NCBI GenBank assembly: GCA_964526225.1
Contig: CAZGLL010000026.1
Span: 1 to 21,386, forward strand
Reading direction: 5' to 3'
Origin: DRYM01 sp964526225
Lineage (GTDB): Archaea > Thermoproteota > Thermoprotei_A > EX4484-217-1
DNA length: 21,386 bases
Shown here: one piece after another, positions 7,438 through 13,430 of the stretch
Numbering within the stretch: the first letter of the stretch is position 1
Layout: every line of letters begins with the position of its first letter
Program-made: the position numbers and the translations under genes
The notes under the pieces: generated by a model
Told to the model about the DNA's origin: nothing
Databases searched by the model: none
Seen by the model: the letters and a program-made list of their open reading frames with translations, nothing else

Positions 7438-8865
7438 AGGTCTTAATCTTATCAATATTCTTGAGAGACCAGCTTTTGCAACTACCCTAACTACAGCATC
7501 TGACGGTTTATACGCACCCGGCGCTTCTTCAGCTACTACTCTTTTAGAAGCTGCTCTAAGCTCTATACCCATGTTCTTAAGTGTTTGAATAATTTCGGTA
7601 GCTCTATACCTTCTAGTAGCTTCAGCTCTTGAAAGGACACGGCCGCTGCCGTGGCATGTAGAGTACCATGCGACATTACCCGTTTTTACTCCGAGGAGAA
7701 CGTAGCTTGCAGTACCCATAGAGCCAGGTATTAGAACAACTTGGCCAAGATCTCTATGGTCCTTAGGTATGTCTGGGTGGCCTGGTGGAAAGGCTCTCGT
7801 AGCACCTTTTCTATGAACTATGAGTTTCTTTCTTTTACCGTCGACTTCATGCTCCTCCACTTTAGCTATATTGTGTGCTACATCATAGATTAACTCTAGT
7901 CCTAACTTATCTGGATCCTCGTGGAACACTTGTTTAAACGATTCCCTAACCCAATAAGCTATTAATGTTCTATTTGTAAATGCATAATTTACGGCTGCGC
8001 TCATAGCTTCAAAGTAATCTTGTGCTTCCTTAGAATTCCATGGTACCGAGACGAGTTCTCTATCCGGAACATATATTCCATATTTCCTCATCGCTCTTTC
8101 CATAACATGGATGTAGTCTGACGCTACTTGATGTCCGAGGCCTCTTGATCCACTATGTATCATTACGACTACTTGTCCTATGCTATGGATGCCTAGCCTT
8201 TCAGCCGCTTTTCTATCGTATATCTCCTCAACCATCTGTATTTCTAAGAAGTGGTTTCCACTACCTAAGCTTCCAAGTTCTGGTGCGCCCCTATGTTTAG
8301 CTCTTTGAGATACTTTATCGGGATTTGCTGTTTCCATACGTCCTCTTTCTTCAACATGTTCTCTATCTTCAGGCCAAGCATATCCTCTATCTATAGCCCA
8401 ATCTATTCCCTCAAGAAGTACTCTGTCAAGTTCTGATATTGTAAGTCTTATTCTTCCGCCTCTACCTACTCCTGCAGGTATGTTTCTAGCTAACGTATCT
8501 ACAAGTTCTCTCATTCTCCTCCTAACCTCATCCACCATTAGATTTGTTCTTAGAAGTCTAACACCGCAGTTAATATCGTAACCTACGCCTCCAGGGCTAA
8601 TTACGCCTCCTTCATCCGGGTCGAAGGCGGCTACTCCACCTATTGGGAAGCCATATCCCTGGTGTCCATCAGGCATTACGAAACTTGACTTAACAATTCC
8701 AGGTAAGCATGCTACGTTAGCTGCTTGCTGAAGTGTTCTATCTTGTTGCATCTTTTTAAGCAAGGTTTCATTAGCAAAAATTATTGAGGGAACCCTCATA
8801 CATTTAACAGTACCTTTAGGAATTTCGTAGACTACATCGCCTATCTTACGTAGTGGTATAGTCAT
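7417..8865 (-). CDS. rtcB: RNA-splicing ligase RtcB
   Basis: GTP- and Mn2+-dependent ligase joining 2',3'-cyclic phosphate and 5'-OH RNA ends; in archaea it seals tRNA exons after intron excision. The 482 residues match the intein-free family length. Metal ligands and the nucleotidyl site are all present: Asp97 and Cys100 in GYDINCGVR, Asn204/His205 in GSGNHFLE, His237 in MIHSGSRGLGH, His331 in VAHNIAK, and the guanylylated His405 in CHGSGRVLSRAEA. A near-perfect SD precedes the ATG. Archease, its activator, is encoded 1 kb away on the same strand with archaemetzincin between, so they are probably separate transcripts. The tRNA-Ser in this window has an intron, a natural substrate. Confidence 0.97.
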   Translation of the reverse strand: MTIPLRKIGDVVYEIPKGTVKCMRVPSIIFANETLLKKMQQDRTLQQAANVACLPGIVKSSFVMPDGHQGYGFPIGGVAAFDPDEGGVISPGGVGYDINCGVRLLRTNLMVDEVRRRMRELVDTLARNIPAGVGRGGRIRLTISELDRVLLEGIDWAIDRGYAWPEDREHVEERGRMETANPDKVSQRAKHRGAPELGSLGSGNHFLEIQMVEEIYDRKAAERLGIHSIGQVVVMIHSGSRGLGHQVASDYIHVMERAMRKYGIYVPDRELVSVPWNSKEAQDYFEAMSAAVNYAFTNRTLIAYWVRESFKQVFHEDPDKLGLELIYDVAHNIAKVEEHEVDGKRKKLIVHRKGATRAFPPGHPDIPKDHRDLGQVVLIPGSMGTASYVLLGVKTGNVAWYSTCHGSGRVLSRAEATRRYRATEIIQTLKNMGIELRAASKRVVAEEAPGAYKPSDAVVRVVAKAGLSRILIRLRPLGVVKG

Positions 8866-8873
8866 TCGGAAGA

Positions 8874-8882
8874 ATCACCTCC
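8874..8882 (-). promoter_or_regulatory. Extended Shine-Dalgarno of rtcB
   Basis: On the minus strand GGAGGTGAT, complementary over nine bases to the archaeal 16S rRNA 3' end, ends 8 bases before the rtcB ATG. It settles the start codon and predicts strong initiation. A TATA-like AATTTTAAAC lies about 40 bases further upstream (8916-8925). Confidence 0.8.
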
Positions 8883-8947
8883 AAATTAGACTCTTACATT
8901 ATCTATGTTATACCTGTTTAAAATTCTTCCCAATTAACGCTTTAATG

Positions 8948-8956
8948 TTTATAAAG
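8948..8956 (+). promoter_or_regulatory. TATA box of archaemetzincin gene
   Basis: TTTATAAAG matches the archaeal TATA consensus. It lies 48 bases upstream of the ATG at 9004, predicting transcription start near 8978 and a 25-base leader that contains the GGTG SD. Confidence 0.6.
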
Positions 8957-9003
8957 TTCCCTAAAATATTATTAATACGAAGACATCATTAGGTGTCTAA
9001 GCA

Positions 9004-9573
9004 ATGCATTTTACATTACTCATACAGCCCTGCGGTCCCGTATCTTTTGACTTAATTTCAAGAATCCAAGAGGATTTGAAATTAAATGTTAACATTGAAG
9101 TTTTAACTTCCACCGAAACACTCATACCTCCTATGCTCTACTATGACTGGTCTAGAAAACAGTATTTAGCAAGTAAAATACTTGATTGGTTATTCGATAA
9201 GCTAGGGAAACTAGGTTATGATAGAATATTAGGTATTTGCGGTATGGACGCATATGTTCCTTCGCTTAATTTTGTTTTCGGATTAGCTGACCCAATTAAG
9301 GGGGTAGCTTTAGTTTTTCTACCTAGACTCAAACCCGAATTCTATGGTGAGAGGAGAGATTTCGAAAAATTCTATAAAAGAACATTTAAGGAAGTTCTTC
9401 ATGAGGTAGGGCATACTTTTGGCTTAGAGCATTGCTCAAATAGGAAATGTGTGATGAGCTTTAGTAACTCCATTTTAGATGTTGATTTTAAGGAAGCCGC
9501 TTTTTGCAGTAAATGCTTAAGGAAACTATCTAGAGTTGGAATCAATGTTTCTAAGGAACTTATGCTTCACTAA
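9004..9573 (+). CDS. amzA: Archaemetzincin (zinc metalloprotease)
   Basis: Soluble metzincin-clan peptidase. The 189 residues end in the diagnostic double-metal signature: the catalytic zinc site HEVGHTFGLEH (His133, Glu134, His137, His143) runs directly into a structural four-cysteine zinc site, Cys144, Cys149 (CVM with the Met151 turn) and the C-terminal pair Cys168/Cys171. The spacing from the Met to the last CxxC is 16 residues, close to the family pattern. The N-terminal half, with VFLPRL and the ADPIKGVALV strand, is typical. No signal peptide is seen, so it acts in the cytoplasm; its physiological substrate is unknown in archaea. It sits between rtcB (divergent) and the HTH/Zn-ribbon gene (convergent, 14-base overlap). 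Confidence 0.95.
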   Translation: MHFTLLIQPCGPVSFDLISRIQEDLKLNVNIEVLTSTETLIPPMLYYDWSRKQYLASKILDWLFDKLGKLGYDRILGICGMDAYVPSLNFVFGLADPIKGVALVFLPRLKPEFYGERRDFEKFYKRTFKEVLHEVGHTFGLEHCSNRKCVMSFSNSILDVDFKEAAFCSKCLRKLSRVGINVSKELMLH

Positions 9574-9871
9574 TAATGAACCTCGGTGGGTCTATTCTTT
9601 GACTACCACATTTAGGACATTTACTCGGTTTCCTAGGTTTATTTAAGTTCTTAAATACGTATCCGCAGTTTCTACACATCGGAGGCAACATGTAAAGTAC
9701 AAGTTTGCCACTACTTTCTCTCCTAATAGTTTTGGCAACATGTCTTAAGTGTTCGTAAATATCTTTGATGTTTTCTCTATCCACACCTAACCTTAGAGCT
9801 ATTTCATCTACTGTTAGGGGTTCCTTCGTCTTCATAAGAAGGTTCTTTATTCTTTCGCGTAACGTTTCCAC
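9560..9871 (-). CDS. HTH domain fused to zinc ribbon, predicted transcription regulator
   Basis: A 103-residue protein in two parts. Residues 1-60 form a winged-helix-like HTH (LRERIKNLLMKTKEPLTVDE, then ALRLGVDRENIKDIYEHLRH). Residues 64-95 form a zinc ribbon with Cys66/Cys69 (CRNCGYVF) and Cys85/Cys88 (CPKCGSQRI). This is the archaeal family annotated as a predicted transcriptional regulator with an HTH fused to a Zn-ribbon; its target is unknown. The start codon is GTG at 9871, with GAGGG 10 bases upstream overlapping the archease stop. It is 14 bases downstream of archease and surely co-transcribed with it, which hints at a role in RNA processing or its control. Confidence 0.85.
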   Translation of the reverse strand: METLRERIKNLLMKTKEPLTVDEIALRLGVDRENIKDIYEHLRHVAKTIRRESSGKLVLYMLPPMCRNCGYVFKNLNKPRKPSKCPKCGSQRIDPPRFIISEA

Positions 9872-9885
9872 CTTAGCTTAGCCCT

Positions 9886-10317
9886 CTAAATGTCTAGTAC
9901 GAATCTAGCAACCCACTTTCCATTAACTTTACCTATAAACATCTGGCTATAAGTGGCTGCTTTAACTTCAACCTTAGGTTCATGCTTTCTTTCATCAAAT
10001 TTTTCACCCCAACCTGAAGCCTTGACCACTAATTCTTCACCATCCCTACTAATTTCATAAACCTTAAACTTACTAAATACTAGAAACTCTGTTGAGTAAT
10101 AGAATAACCAGTCTTCAAGCCAATTGTAAAGTAGGTTTTCTAAGTCAAAACCGCGGCTTTCAACCTGCTTTTCGATTTTAGGCTCAACCTTACTTACATC
10201 AACCATAACGTCGAACATTGCTAAAGCAGAGTTCTCTAAAAGTTCCTCTAAACTATCCCCATATGCTTCGATGTACGCATCAGCTGAATGGTCGAGAAAC
10301 CTATATTTTTGTTTCAC
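9886..10317 (-). CDS. Archease, RtcB activator
   Basis: Small protein that promotes guanylylation and turnover of RtcB and can broaden its nucleotide use. The 143 residues begin FLDHSADAYIEAYG, with the conserved metal-binding Asp9/His10/Asp13 region. They continue with ALAMFDVM and the NLLYNWLEDWLFYY helix, and finish with the family's VKAATYSQM and VLDI (Asp142, a calcium-site residue). The start is GTG at 10317, preceded by GGTGGC about 5 bases upstream; an overlapping ATG one frame away is not used. It is first gene of a two-gene operon with the HTH/Zn-ribbon gene. The family assignment is firm and agrees with rtcB nearby. Confidence 0.95.
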   Translation of the reverse strand: MKQKYRFLDHSADAYIEAYGDSLEELLENSALAMFDVMVDVSKVEPKIEKQVESRGFDLENLLYNWLEDWLFYYSTEFLVFSKFKVYEISRDGEELVVKASGWGEKFDERKHEPKVEVKAATYSQMFIGKVNGKWVARFVLDI

Positions 10318-10443
10318 ATTTAGCCACCTTCTTCTAGCATAGGTTTGCCACTTGAAGTTTTATGAAAAACCCTTATTTACAATTAACCCTTTCTGTTATT
10401 CTATGGGTAAATTTAAATTGCTTATTAAGGAGGATGGTTTTTC

Positions 10444-10884
10444 ATGTCAGAATCGGAAAAAGTATCTTTCGATGAAGAAATAGGTCTTCTCGATAAAATC
10501 CTTGTTAAACTTGAGAAATCTAGAAAACTTTCCAAGAATTTTGCAATTGCTGTATTAGCTCTCGGCTTCATTATGTTCATTGTTGATTCATACCGTAATG
10601 GATTTACCGTAGCCGCAATTGTTAATTCGTTATTCTACGTTATCTTTGCTGTATTAGGATTCTTACTTCTAAGCTATATAAGCTACAATCAACAATATGC
10701 CATAGATGTTTTAGAAGCCACGAAAAAGCATTTAGAAGAGGGCGATTTAAAAAAGTCTTCAAAACTCATTAAAATGATTGAAAACTCATTTGTAGTTAAA
10801 ATAGGAGTGGTTTCAGAGGATTTCGAAAAATTTCTGAAATCGTTTAAGACCAAGCAGAAACTATTAACAAAGCAATCTAAATAA
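10444..10884 (+). CDS. Unknown protein with two transmembrane helices
   Basis: No family is recognised. The 146 residues show a charged N-terminal helix (1-30, EEIGLLDKILVKLEKSRKL), then two hydrophobic segments, about 33-49 (NFAIAVLALGFIMFIV) and 56-80 (AAIVNSLFYVIFAVLGFLLL), separated by a short polar turn. The C-terminal part is lysine-rich and helical (about 85-146), with a repeated EDFEKFLKSFKTKQK-type amphipathic pattern. Both ends are probably cytoplasmic, with a hairpin in the membrane. A strong SD, GGAGGA, lies 9 bases upstream. It is divergent from archease, and its last 8 bases overlap the convergent sfsA-family gene. It is a real gene by SD and composition, with function unknown. 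Confidence 0.7.
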   Translation: MSESEKVSFDEEIGLLDKILVKLEKSRKLSKNFAIAVLALGFIMFIVDSYRNGFTVAAIVNSLFYVIFAVLGFLLLSYISYNQQYAIDVLEATKKHLEEGDLKKSSKLIKMIENSFVVKIGVVSEDFEKFLKSFKTKQKLLTKQSK

Positions 10885-11590
10885 TAAATTTAAGGTCATA
10901 ATTGTCCAACATTATACATTTAGATTTAGGTTCAAAATATTCATTGATCGCTTTAACTATAACTCCTTCATCAAGTAATTGTTTAATTAATGAAGCTAAT
11001 AATGGATCGACTTCACTATTAGGTTTAAAGGAATTTACGTAAGGTAATGCTGCAACGAAAATTACCATAGCTTTACCGCCGAGCATAACATGTTTTATTA
11101 ATTCACTAACATGTCTTCTTAAAGAAACTGTATCAGGATATGATGCTATATGCGTGTTTAATCTTAAAATAGCGCTTTTTAACTCTACATAAACTTTATT
11201 ACCATTACATATTAGTAAATAATCCATAACCGAGTTGCCCAGCTTTGGATTTCTTCTGCTTATCGAACATTTTTCAAGCCAAGGAATTATACTGACATTA
11301 ATTGCTTTTTCAAATGATTTCATTTGATAATATGTATCCACTAAAGCGCCTTTATCATAATCTTTTACAGCTAATAACCTAATACCCTTACTATTCTTTA
11401 GACAGCATGCTTTCTTACCTTTTACTAGCAATTGTGAAAGCTTTCCTGTATTACACAAATACGCTTTATATTTCGTATCGTTAATTATTATATTAACTGT
11501 GAATCTGCTGGTTCTTCTATCAATAACAGCACTCAACAACTCTGTCAAAACAAAGTAGTTTAACCATTTCTTTCTATAAAAGAGTTCCAT
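10877..11590 (-). CDS. sfsA: SfsA family protein (sugar fermentation stimulation homologue)
   Basis: The 237 residues follow the SfsA layout. The N-terminal OB-like part has DRRTSRFTVNI (24-34) and the CNTGKLSQLLVKG signature (46-58; family HxxNTGRxxELL). The nuclease-like half has Asp123 in NSVMDYLLI and Glu136-x-Lys138 in YVELKSAIL, a PD-(D/E)xK-type arrangement, then YPDTVSLRRHVSELIKH (151-167) and the FKPNSEVDP motif (188-196). E. coli SfsA binds DNA, but the biochemical role of the family is unsettled. The usual histidine before NTG is replaced by Cys46. There is no SD; ATATTTTAAC on the minus strand about 26 bases upstream suggests a leaderless mRNA. Codons are notably AT-rich. Confidence 0.8.
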   Translation of the reverse strand: MELFYRKKWLNYFVLTELLSAVIDRRTSRFTVNIIINDTKYKAYLCNTGKLSQLLVKGKKACCLKNSKGIRLLAVKDYDKGALVDTYYQMKSFEKAINVSIIPWLEKCSISRRNPKLGNSVMDYLLICNGNKVYVELKSAILRLNTHIASYPDTVSLRRHVSELIKHVMLGGKAMVIFVAALPYVNSFKPNSEVDPLLASLIKQLLDEGVIVKAINEYFEPKSKCIMLDNYDLKFII

Positions 11591-11647
11591 TAAATGCTTA
11601 TATTTTTAAGGTTAAAATATCTAACCACTACTTATTAAAATAGCTAA

Positions 11648-11657
11648 GCTTATATTT
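11648..11657. promoter_or_regulatory. Near-symmetric TATA element between sfsA and the superoxide reductase gene
   Basis: GCTTATATTT reads as a TATA-like box on both strands. On the plus strand it lies about 36 bases before the superoxide reductase ATG, predicting a start near 11680. On the minus strand it lies about 60 bases before sfsA. An identical copy of the 10-mer occurs at 11596-11605, only a few bases upstream of the sfsA ATG. Confidence 0.4.
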
Positions 11658-11689
11658 AGAAAGCCAATACTATCATATAGGTGTGACTG

Positions 11690-12065
11690 ATGAAAAGCTT
11701 TGGAGAAACAATATATTCTCCTGAGAAAGCATCTGAAGAAGCTATAAGTAAAGCAGAAACACATACACCAAAAATAGAGGCACCAGAAAAAGTTAAGATA
11801 AATGAGGAATTCATATTGAAGATAAAGGTGGGTCTGCATCCAAATACTATTCAACACTCAATTAGATACATAGAAGTTTACTTTTATGAAGAAGGAAGAA
11901 AATTCAATCCTATACATATTGCGACAATAACTTTTAACTCCAGAATACGCAGAACCCGATGTTTCATTAAAGCTTAGACTAAAGAGAGGCGGTATAATCT
12001 ATGCTATTGAATATTGTAATCTTCACGGACTTTGGGAGAATAGAAGACAAATTAAGGTAGAATAA
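11690..12065 (+). pseudogene. sor: Superoxide reductase (neelaredoxin type), interrupted by a one-base frameshift
   Basis: Reduces superoxide to peroxide at a His4-Cys iron site. The first frame runs from the ATG at 11690 and ends out of register at 11977. It contains Glu23, His25 (ETHTP), His50 (LHPNT) and His56 (QHSIRY). The missing end lies in the next frame, 11937-12065: PEYAEPDVSLKLRLKRGG, then EYCNLHGLWENRR with the last ligands Cys109 and His112. Removing one T from the run at 11932-11935, or the A at 11936, restores a 124-residue protein, the length of Pyrococcus SOR, with all five iron ligands. It therefore looks like a recent or artefactual indel; a programmed +1 shift is less likely. 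GGTG lies just upstream of the ATG, and the gene opens an operon with the next two. Confidence 0.88.
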
Positions 12066-12069
12066 GATT

Positions 12070-12366
12070 ATGAATACTAAGAAAAATGTCATAGAAAAGG
12101 TAATAATCCTTTACAATAAATATAGATCCCCTGAAGCTCGTGCAGAACTTGTAAGTTTAGAATTAGAAAAAGACAAAGTTGTTGTGAAATTTGAAGGAAT
12201 CTTCTGTGAAACTTGCGGAGTTAATGATTGGATTGAAGATTTCAAATATGTCTTAGAAGATTTAAACACTAAGACTAAATTGGAAGAAATTTACGAGCCA
12301 ATAAACTCAAGCGAAAACTTTAGAATAGGAATTTTCAAGGTTAAATTGGAAAATAATACGAGGTAA
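12070..12366 (+). CDS. Unknown 98-residue protein with a CxxC motif
   Basis: No family is recognised. The sequence looks like a compact alpha/beta domain: an N-terminal helix (5-33, VIEKVIILYNKYRSPEARAE), strand-like LVSLELEKDKVVVKFEG (27-43), FCETCGVNDWIEDFKYVLED (45-64) with Cys46/Cys49 leading into a helix, and a final strand FRIGIFKVKLE. One CxxC next to an aromatic-rich helix would suit a redox or metal-binding role, but a single pair is not proof. It starts 4 bases after the superoxide reductase frame ends and stops 6 bases before the Lrp gene, so the three are one operon. AAGGTAG 9 bases upstream is a usable SD. Confidence 0.7.
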   Translation: MNTKKNVIEKVIILYNKYRSPEARAELVSLELEKDKVVVKFEGIFCETCGVNDWIEDFKYVLEDLNTKTKLEEIYEPINSSENFRIGIFKVKLENNTR

Positions 12367-12372
12367 GCATCA

Positions 12373-12801
12373 ATGATAGATGAAAAAGATTTAAAAATAA
12401 TTAAACTCTTACAGGAAAACTCAAGAATACCCTATACGGAACTAGCTAAAAGAGTAGGTATAAGCGATGTAGCAATAATAAAGAGGATAAAGAAACTGGA
12501 AAAACAGGGTGTTATAAAGAAATACACAATAGTTATTGACCCTAAAAAATTAGGGTACAACTCTGTATCAATAGTCGGAATAAATGTTGAACCCGAGTAT
12601 CTTTTCCCAGTAATTTCATATTTAAAGGAAAAAGAATACGTTAAATATTTAGCATTAACTTCAGGAGACCACACTTTAATGGCTATTATTTGGGCTAAAA
12701 ACGGAAGTGAACTCGCAAAAATACATAACGAAATTTCGAAACTTCCGGGGGTAACTAAAGTATGTCCATCAATAATTCTCGACGTCATAAAAGAACTATG
12801 A
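12373..12801 (+). CDS. Lrp/AsnC family transcription regulator
   Basis: The 142 residues have the standard two-domain layout. The N-terminal HTH is about 1-50 (EKDLKIIKLLQENSRIPYTE, then LAKRVGISDVAIIKRIKKLE), followed by a GVIKKYTIVIDPKKLGY linker. The C-terminal RAM ligand-binding domain spans about 65-140 (VSIVGINVEPEY, then VKYLALTSGDHTLMAIIWAK with the conserved G-D-x-x-L, and LPGVTKVCPSIILDV). It binds DNA as a dimer or higher oligomer. Its place as last gene of the superoxide reductase operon suggests local or autoregulation, but the effector is unknown. GAGGT 8 bases upstream fixes the start. Its stop overlaps a possible 37-residue minus-strand ORF by 6 bases. Confidence 0.92.
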   Translation: MIDEKDLKIIKLLQENSRIPYTELAKRVGISDVAIIKRIKKLEKQGVIKKYTIVIDPKKLGYNSVSIVGINVEPEYLFPVISYLKEKEYVKYLALTSGDHTLMAIIWAKNGSELAKIHNEISKLPGVTKVCPSIILDVIKEL

Positions 12802-12909
12802 TAAACTGACCTCAATATTTACAATTTTAACCACCCCGTCAATTAAACCTGTGAGGTCAATAAAGTGTTCTGATAGAATGAATATGACGTATGTTACTTG
12901 TATCTCCAT
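12796..12909 (-). CDS. Possible 37-residue protein, unassigned
   Basis: An ATG at 12909 opens 37 codons ending in TAG at 12796. The predicted peptide alternates strand, helix, strand (EIQVTYVIFILS / EHFIDLTGLIDGV / VKIVNIEVSL), like half of a ferredoxin-like fold. A minus-strand AAATATAT lies about 24 bases before the ATG, which would allow a leaderless mRNA; no SD is present. The frame is open for 16 more codons upstream without a start codon. Its 6-base overlap with the Lrp stop matches the habit of other convergent pairs in this window. It may be a real micro-gene, a remnant of a longer gene, or chance. Confidence 0.3.
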   Translation of the reverse strand: MEIQVTYVIFILSEHFIDLTGLIDGVVKIVNIEVSLS

Positions 12910-13068
12910 CTGAGGAAAGTGTTTAAGGAATATATTTAGTTTTCTACGTAGACTAGGTTAGAATTTCTAGCTATATACGTTTGCAAGTTCTAATTTTTGC
13001 GAAACAAATATTACCTTTAACGCTTTTTAGAATGTATAAAGAAGTCCTAATTTAGAGGAAGAGCCAGT

Positions 13069-13368
13069 ATGATGTCTAAAAACCCTTTAGAGTTTTCTCA
13101 AGGAAGAAAATTTAGTAAAGAAGAATTAGCTGAAGCTCTAAGATATTCGATAATAGCTGAACTTGATGCTATCAATTTGTATCTTCAATTTGCCCGTGCT
13201 ATAGATGATGACCGTTTTAGAAAAGTTTTTATGGAAGTTGCTAGAGAAGAAAAAACTCATGTTGGCGAATTCTTGGCTTTACTTAAGATTCTTGATGGAG
13301 AGCAAGTAAAGGAGTTAGAGAAAGGTTTAGAAGAGGTAAAGGAAATAATAGAACTTAAAACAACTTAA
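13069..13368 (+). CDS. Encapsulated-ferritin-like (EncFtn) iron-oxidising protein
   Basis: The 99 residues form two helices typical of half-ferritins that assemble in pairs to build a di-iron site. The iron ligands fit the EncFtn pattern: Glu31 in YSIIAELDAINLYLQ, and Glu61 and His64 in EVAREEKTHVGEF. The spacing equals that of Glu32/Glu62/His65 in Rhodospirillum EncFtn. The C-terminal segment LEKGLEEVKEII is also family-like. Such proteins usually load into encapsulin shells or are fused to the shell protein in some archaea. Here the gene stands alone; no shell gene is in the window and no obvious cargo-loading tail is seen. A plus-strand TATAAAG at 13035-13041 and GAGG at 13055 support expression. 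A rubrerythrin-like role is the alternative. Confidence 0.8.
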   Translation: MMSKNPLEFSQGRKFSKEELAEALRYSIIAELDAINLYLQFARAIDDDRFRKVFMEVAREEKTHVGEFLALLKILDGEQVKELEKGLEEVKEIIELKTT

Positions 13369-13402
13369 TGGAGCGTCTTTACATTAGTAAGAAAGTAATC
13401 AA

Positions 13403-13424
13403 TTTTTTATTTTATCAATAAAAG
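13403..13424. terminator. T-rich termination region between EncFtn-like gene and tRNA-Ser
   Basis: On the plus strand T6 followed by ATTTT (13403-13414), just after the EncFtn-like stop, is a typical archaeal oligo-T terminator. On the minus strand CTTTTATT lies about 7 bases past the tRNA 3' end and could end the tRNA transcript. No strong hairpin is needed or seen. Confidence 0.5.
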
Positions 13425-13430
13425 TTATTT

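Noticed and set aside
7417..8865. Intein in RtcB
   Set aside because: Archaeal rtcB often carries inteins, so I checked; the protein is 482 residues with all motifs at normal spacing, so no intein is present.
11621..11857. Minus-strand frame opposite the SOR gene
   Set aside because: Product rich in Phe/Cys/Tyr with no domain, opposite a well-recognised gene and its promoter.
12432..12815. 127-codon minus-strand frame opposite the Lrp gene
   Set aside because: Antisense to an intact HTH-RAM regulator, Ser/Ile/Phe-rich, with no domain. It is in a different frame from the 37-codon candidate.
12807..12859. Perfect 8-bp inverted repeat TGACCTCA / TGAGGTCA separated by 37 bases
   Set aside because: The arms fall inside the possible 37-codon ORF, do not extend beyond 8 bp and have a long loop; this can arise by chance, so it is not reported as an operator or ncRNA.
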